A stretch of 64,000 bases of DNA, taken from contig NZ_JAAKZI010000026.1 in NCBI RefSeq assembly GCF_011045165.1, positions 1-64,000 on the forward strand. Direction: 5' to 3'. The notes below the pieces were generated by a model that saw only the letters and a list, made by a program, of their open reading frames with translations, was not told where the DNA came from and did no database searches. The translations under genes and the position numbers were made by a program. The stretch is from Arthrobacter silviterrae (GTDB lineage: Bacteria; Actinomycetota; Actinomycetes; Actinomycetales; Micrococcaceae). This document shows positions 60,457 to 64,000 of this stretch, one piece after another (the stretch's first letter is position 1; every line of letters starts with the position of its first letter).

Positions 60457-60489
60457 GGCCGCCAGCACGGAAGCACGACGGCGGCCCGC
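60457..60489 (+). terminator. Hairpin after alcohol dehydrogenase gene
   Basis: GCGGGCCGCC pairs with GGCGGCCCGC across about 13-14 bases. Part of the right arm is the GCACGACGGCGGC motif (60473-60485, element 4). The flanking genes are convergent. A reversed GCCGGCGTCGTGC follows at about 60523-60535, able to pair with the motif instead. Confidence 0.6.
60473..60485. repeat. GCACGACGGCGGC element 4
   Basis: Same 13 bases as the other copies, with an inverted partial partner (GCCGGCGTCGTGC) about 40 bases further on, so the region can form alternative hairpins in the convergent gap. Confidence 0.5.
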
Positions 60490-60540
60490 ACCACCCGCGG
60501 GCCGCCCGCCCAAGTGCGGGAGCCGGCGTCGTGCCCTGCT

Positions 60541-61050
60541 TCAGGGCTGGGGGCGCTCCGCGAGGCGCTTGGGGCTGGGGTAGGCGTCCCGCATGTGGTC
60601 GCTGGTCAGGAAGTCCGCAATGCCGATCATGAGGGCGGCAAAGATGATCTGTTCCACCACCATCCAGTAAGGGTACAGACCAGGGATGGTGGCCACGATC
60701 AAGGTGATGACGGGGAAGATCTGGCTGAACAGCCGCAGCCGCTGGTAGCCCCAGTAGTAGCCCTGCTCCGCCCGCCACGCAAAAAAGAACAGTGTCAGCG
60801 TCATGAACAGCACCACCACGCCGCGGAACAGCACGGCGAAGCCCACCGGCGTGCCGCGGATTTCCAGCACCAGGGCAATCACGATGGCGCTCACGCCCAC
60901 CAGGACCTCAAGGGCCAGGATCCAATTTACCCAGCGGAAGGCCCGGCGCGTGCGCGGATGGACCCGCGCGGCCTCCTCGATCACGTAGTGGCCGTTGCGC
61001 CCGCCGGCCAGTTTGTCGATGTCCAGTCCAAACACTTTCAAGGCTGTCAT
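60541..61050 (-). CDS. Hypothetical membrane protein
   Basis: A 169-residue protein with four hydrophobic helices (WVNWILALEVLVGVSAIVIA, GFAVLFRGVVVLFMTLTLFF, FPVITLIVATIPGLYPYWMV, IIFAALMIGIADFLT) and a charged N-terminus (VHPRTRRAFR). No enzyme motif. ATG 61050 is taken since the frame beyond is not protein-like. Family not recognised; membrane location is clear, function unknown. Confidence 0.7.
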   Translation of the reverse strand: MTALKVFGLDIDKLAGGRNGHYVIEEAARVHPRTRRAFRWVNWILALEVLVGVSAIVIALVLEIRGTPVGFAVLFRGVVVLFMTLTLFFFAWRAEQGYYWGYQRLRLFSQIFPVITLIVATIPGLYPYWMVVEQIIFAALMIGIADFLTSDHMRDAYPSPKRLAERPQP

Positions 61051-61223
61051 GGGAACAGCGTAGTGGGCGCACGGCCCCTCCGGCATCACCGCCATGGGAC
61101 TGCCGACTCCGGCACCCTCATCGACACCTCCCCGGGCTGGTCAAAGCAGCCCTCAACCCCGGTCCGGTGCCCCGCCCGGGTGATGGACACGCTGACAGTC
61201 CGGGTTTCGGGCAGCGGCCAATC

Positions 61224-62492
61224 CTACGGTCCCAGTTCCGCAGCCCGCTGCAACAAATAGGTCCGCACCGCGGGCTGCGGGGTGGCGCCGGCCGCCGCGT
61301 TGTACGCCTCCGCCGCCTCCCGCCGTCGTCCGGCCCGGGCCAGCAGCTCCGCCCGGGTGGCCAGGAAGGGCTGGAAGTGCTCGACGGCGGCCGCCCCGGC
61401 AGGATCGTCCCGTACGGCAAGGGCGTCCAGTTCCGCCAGGCCGGCGGCCGGGGATTCGGCACGGCCAATCACCGCAGCCAGCGCCACCCGCGCGCCGAGG
61501 CTGGGTGCAACCGCCACAAGCGCCGCATACAGGGTCCGCAGGGCCGCCCAGTCAGTGGCGTGCGTGCGTGCGCGCTCGCAATGCACTGCCTGGATGGCTG
61601 CCTCCAGCTGGAAGCGCCCCGTGGCGCCCCCGGCCGAGGCCCGGCGCAGCAGGGATGCGCCCTCCTCCATGAGGCGGCTGTCCCACAGGGCCGTGTCCTG
61701 TTCCTCGAGCGGGACAAACGGGCCGCGGCGGGCAGGCGCGCGGGCCTGGGAAAGGGCGATCAGGGCAGCCAGGCCCCATGCCTCCGGCTCAGAGTCCAGA
61801 AGCGCGGCCAGGGTCACCGCCAGATAGAGCGCCTCAGCTGCCATGTCCCCGCCCTGCCCTTCCGGCGCGTCGAGGAAAGCCAGCGCATAGCAGCCGTAGA
61901 CGGCCTCCAGCACGGCGGGCAGCCGCCCGGGCATGGCATCCCGGCCGGGCACGGCGAACGGAATCCGGGCCGCCTTGATGCGCTTTTTGGCCCGCACCAG
62001 GCGTTGCGCCATGGCCGCGGCCGGGACGGCAAAGGCGGAAGCAATGCGGGCCGCGTCAAAGCCCAGGACCGCCTGCAGCATCAACGGCGTCCGGATTGCA
62101 GGGTCAATGGCGGGGTGGGCGCAGGTGAACAGGAGTTCCAGGCGCTTGTCCCCAATGGCGTCAACATCGAGTTCATCCAGGGCCGACATCGCGGTGCCTC
62201 CGTTCCCGTCCGCCTCCTCCAACGGCAGCGACGTCCGGCGGGAGGCTGATTTCCAGGTGTCGCGCTGCCTGTTGCGGGCCACCGTGAGCAGCCAGCCTTC
62301 GGGATTGGCGGGGACTCCCCCGGAGGGCCAGCTGAGCAGGGCCTGTTCAAAGGCATCCGAAAGCGCGTCCTCGGCCAGCGAAAGATCGCCCGTGGACGCT
62401 GCAAGAAGGGCAACAAGGTGCCCGTAGGAGGCGCGGGCAGCGTGCTCAGCCGCAGCCCGCGCCTCCGCGTGGGTCAGGCGTTCGGCGTCCAC
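61224..62492 (-). CDS. ECF42-type RNA polymerase sigma factor
   Basis: A 422-residue sigma factor. Region 2: HLVALLAASTGDLSLAEDAL, SDAFEQALLSWPSGGVPANP, EGWLLTVARNRQRD. Region 4: TPLMLQAVLGFDAARIASAF, AVPAAAMAQRLVRAKKRIKA. It continues with the long helical (TPR-like) C-terminal extension (from about residue 200) that marks the ECF42 group (COG4941). GTG 62492 overlaps the DGPF/YCII gene by 19 bases. ECF42 factors have no anti-sigma; they are thought to be switched by their C-terminal extension and control mainly the adjacent DGPF genes, usually linked to antibiotic stress. Confidence 0.88.
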   Translation of the reverse strand: MDAERLTHAEARAAAEHAARASYGHLVALLAASTGDLSLAEDALSDAFEQALLSWPSGGVPANPEGWLLTVARNRQRDTWKSASRRTSLPLEEADGNGGTAMSALDELDVDAIGDKRLELLFTCAHPAIDPAIRTPLMLQAVLGFDAARIASAFAVPAAAMAQRLVRAKKRIKAARIPFAVPGRDAMPGRLPAVLEAVYGCYALAFLDAPEGQGGDMAAEALYLAVTLAALLDSEPEAWGLAALIALSQARAPARRGPFVPLEEQDTALWDSRLMEEGASLLRRASAGGATGRFQLEAAIQAVHCERARTHATDWAALRTLYAALVAVAPSLGARVALAAVIGRAESPAAGLAELDALAVRDDPAGAAAVEHFQPFLATRAELLARAGRRREAAEAYNAAAGATPQPAVRTYLLQRAAELGP

Positions 62493-62851
62493 GCACCGTC
62501 CACGGTGTAGGTGGCCCCGGGCCGGATTTCCACGGCACCCCATTCCACGGACGGGGCCTTCCCCGCCCACTCGATGGCGGCGTCGAGGTCGGCAACGTCA
62601 ATGACGAACGTGCCGCCCAGCTGTTCCTTGGTGTCGGCAAACGGTCCGTCCTGCACGCGCAGGGTACCGCCGGCCTTGGTCAGCGTGGTGGTGTTCGACG
62701 AAGGCTGCAGCACCTCGGCGCTGATCAGGACCTTGGCCTGGTGCAACGCCGTGGCGTAGCTGCTGAAGGCCCGCTGCCCCTCGGCCATGGCCTCCTCACC
62801 GAGCGATGCGGCATCCATTTCCGGGTAGTGCAAAAGCAGTGTGTAGCGCAT
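62474..62851 (-). CDS. YCII-related DGPF-domain protein
   Basis: A 125-residue protein: MRYTLLLHYPEMDAASLGEE, then LRVQDGPFADTKEQLGGTFV containing the DGPF signature, and WAGKAPSVEWGAVEIRPG. It is the standard partner and target of ECF42 sigma factors; its gene overlaps the sigma start. ATG 62851 follows GGAGAATGAACC. Enzymatic role unproven; the YCII fold has been linked to small-molecule dehydrochlorinase-like chemistry. Confidence 0.9.
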   Translation of the reverse strand: MRYTLLLHYPEMDAASLGEEAMAEGQRAFSSYATALHQAKVLISAEVLQPSSNTTTLTKAGGTLRVQDGPFADTKEQLGGTFVIDVADLDAAIEWAGKAPSVEWGAVEIRPGATYTVDGAWTPNA

Positions 62852-62910
62852 GGTTCATTCTCCTTGATCGGGGCGGTGCCGTCCACGGGCGGCAACGCCT
62901 TTTGTGCCAA

Positions 62911-62946
62911 GCACGACGGCGGCTGGCGTGCCTCGTGGCCGTGCTT
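62911..62946. repeat. GCACGACGGCGGC element 5
   Basis: The motif is at 62911-62923; AAGCACG (62910-62916) pairs with CGTGCTT (62940-62946), a 7-base stem. Unlike the other copies it lies in a divergent gap. Confidence 0.5.
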
Positions 62947-63060
62947 CACCAGGATGACGATTGGGCGGGCGGCGGATCGACAACAATTTTCAAATGTGAC
63001 ACCGGTCACAACTCTCCGGTAGCGGCGTAGCGTTATTTGTGCACCCAAAGGAGGGGCACG

Positions 63061-63582
63061 ATGGACACAACACCAGCAATCATTGTCGGTTTGCCGGACT
63101 TGATGCACGCCGCGCGGGTCGAGGCGCGGGGCGTCATGGAGGAGTTCAAGGGCGATTACGTGGCCGAGCACCGGGCCGTGCTCGCCAGGCTGACGGCGGC
63201 CGGGGCCATTAGCGACGACGAGGCGGAGACGCTGCTTGGACTGTACAAGCTCGGCTATGAGGCAGGGGAGCCAAAGGGCAATGCCTTGCAGGCCTACTTT
63301 GAAACCCGGGACATCTACGCCAAAATGCTCGCGGGCACCAAGCCCAGCCCGGTGGCCCTGGTGCTCGCCTCAGCAGCACTGGGGTCCTTTGAAGTCTCAG
63401 TGGGCCCGGAAGGCTCGACGACGGTCTCGATCGCCAGGGTCAGCTACGGCTCAAGTCTGGCCGGGATCGGGGCAGCCTTGGGCACCTTGCTCGGCGGGGT
63501 TGCCGGCGGCGTCCTGGGAGGCGCCATTGGCGGGCTGATTGGCGGAATTGTGGACGACAAGAAAGGCAAGGGCAAGACCTGA
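63061..63582 (+). CDS. Hypothetical protein with C-terminal glycine zipper
   Basis: A 173-residue protein. The N-terminal half is helical and charged (MEEFKGDYVAEHRAVLARLT, DDEAETLLGLYKLGYEAGEP). The C-terminus has a glycine-zipper-type hydrophobic stretch (IGAALGTLLGGVAGGVLGGA, IGGLIGGIV) and ends DDKKGKGKT. Glycine zippers often insert in membranes or mediate oligomers. ATG 63061 after AAGGAGGGGCACG. No signal peptide. Family not known to me. Confidence 0.65.
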   Translation: MDTTPAIIVGLPDLMHAARVEARGVMEEFKGDYVAEHRAVLARLTAAGAISDDEAETLLGLYKLGYEAGEPKGNALQAYFETRDIYAKMLAGTKPSPVALVLASAALGSFEVSVGPEGSTTVSIARVSYGSSLAGIGAALGTLLGGVAGGVLGGAIGGLIGGIVDDKKGKGKT

Positions 63583-63616
63583 CGGGGCCCGCCCCGCCCC
63601 GCGCGGGCCGAAGGGC

Positions 63617-64000
63617 TCAGGCGCCGACTACCGCCGCGGCACCCACTTCGGCGGCAAGAAAGCCGCGGACGTCGTCGAGCTCGGGGCTGTTGATGCTGTG
63701 AGCCAGCCCCGGGTACACGCGCTCGACCAGCGAGGTGTGGCTCGGCAGGAATTCGGTGGTGCGGCCGATTGCCACCGGAGCGATGACCCTGTCCTCGGCG
63801 CCGCGCCCCCAGAACAGCGCGGGCATGGAGGCGCGCAGGGAGTCGTCGCCCGGCTGCGGCGCGCCCAGCACGAAGCCACCCAGCACCACGGGCGCCAGCA
63901 CGCGTTCGGGGCGTGTGCGCAGCAGTTGCGTGGCCATGAGCCCGCCCTGCGAGAATCCGATGGGCACGATGCGCGTTGCTGGGGCCAGGTTCGCCTCAAC
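63617..64000 (-). CDS. Phospholipase/carboxylesterase-type alpha/beta hydrolase, 5' end outside window
   Basis: The visible C-terminal 127 residues read PIGFSQGGLMATQLLRTRPE (nucleophile elbow GFSQGG), VVLGGFVLGAPQ, ALFWGRGAEDRVIAP with the catalytic aspartate, and VYPGLAHSIN with the histidine. This matches the small esterase/phospholipase family (Abhydrolase_2). The start lies beyond base 64000. Cytosolic in the visible part. Convergent with the glycine-zipper gene. Confidence 0.85.
   Translation of the reverse strand, partial: VEANLAPATRIVPIGFSQGGLMATQLLRTRPERVLAPVVLGGFVLGAPQPGDDSLRASMPALFWGRGAEDRVIAPVAIGRTTEFLPSHTSLVERVYPGLAHSINSPELDDVRGFLAAEVGAAAVVGA

Overview
The window looks like chromosomal DNA of a high-GC, soil-type actinobacterium, most likely Arthrobacter or a close relative in the Micrococcaceae. 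The signs are the base composition, frequent GTG and TTG starts behind GGAGG-type ribosome sites, many carbohydrate ABC transporters with dedicated glycosidases, and PucR, ROK, FCD-GntR and ECF regulators. Genus is an inference from gene content only. No rRNA, complete tRNA, integrase, intact transposase or CRISPR array is visible.

Layout. 1-3213: two conserved genes of unknown role, a relic, then an Abi_2 (AbiD/AbiF-type, HEPN) abortive-infection protein preceded by a short hairpin-rich stretch ending in a terminator-like stem, possibly an RNA partner. 3616-4023 and 17246-17650: two diverged copies of a roughly 400-bp repeat, each holding the 3' end of a tRNA gene. They bracket a 13-kb catabolic segment with (i) an alpha-mannosidase/ABC-importer operon under a ROK regulator (4254-11988) and (ii) a PucR regulator divergent from an MFS permease and an agmatinase-type ureohydrolase (12846-16895). 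17650-33053 is an accessory-like mosaic: AI-2E-type permease, phosphoesterase, PD-(D/E)XK nuclease, RDD protein, metallo-hydrolase, amidohydrolase, an immunity-like protein, methyltransferase, a TetR gene, and several broken genes (aldo/keto reductase, PhzF, alpha/beta hydrolase).

33369-49511 is the most coherent unit. A GntR/FCD repressor gene sits beside a perfect CTGTATACAG operator. The same decamer recurs at the promoters of two further operons. The proposed regulon is an AcoX-like kinase plus short-chain dehydrogenase; a two-subunit glycine-decarboxylase (GcvPA/GcvPB) pair followed by a sugar ABC importer and a GH63-like glycosidase; and a second sugar ABC importer with a GH42 beta-galactosidase. 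Together they suggest import and hydrolysis of a glycoside, coupled to breakdown of an amino- or hydroxy-acid part. The actual substrate cannot be read from the sequence.

49696-64000 looks more like ordinary chromosome: tautomerase, an ECF sigma factor with a fused C-terminal anti-sigma-like and membrane part, double-hotdog thioesterase, MarR/SRPBCC pair, secreted S53 peptidase, VOC protein, UBP zinc finger, zinc alcohol dehydrogenase, an ECF42-type sigma factor with its DGPF/YCII partner, and a truncated esterase. A 13-base motif, GCACGACGGCGGC, recurs five times between genes (four of them convergent gaps) from 25.9 kb onward, each next to a hairpin.
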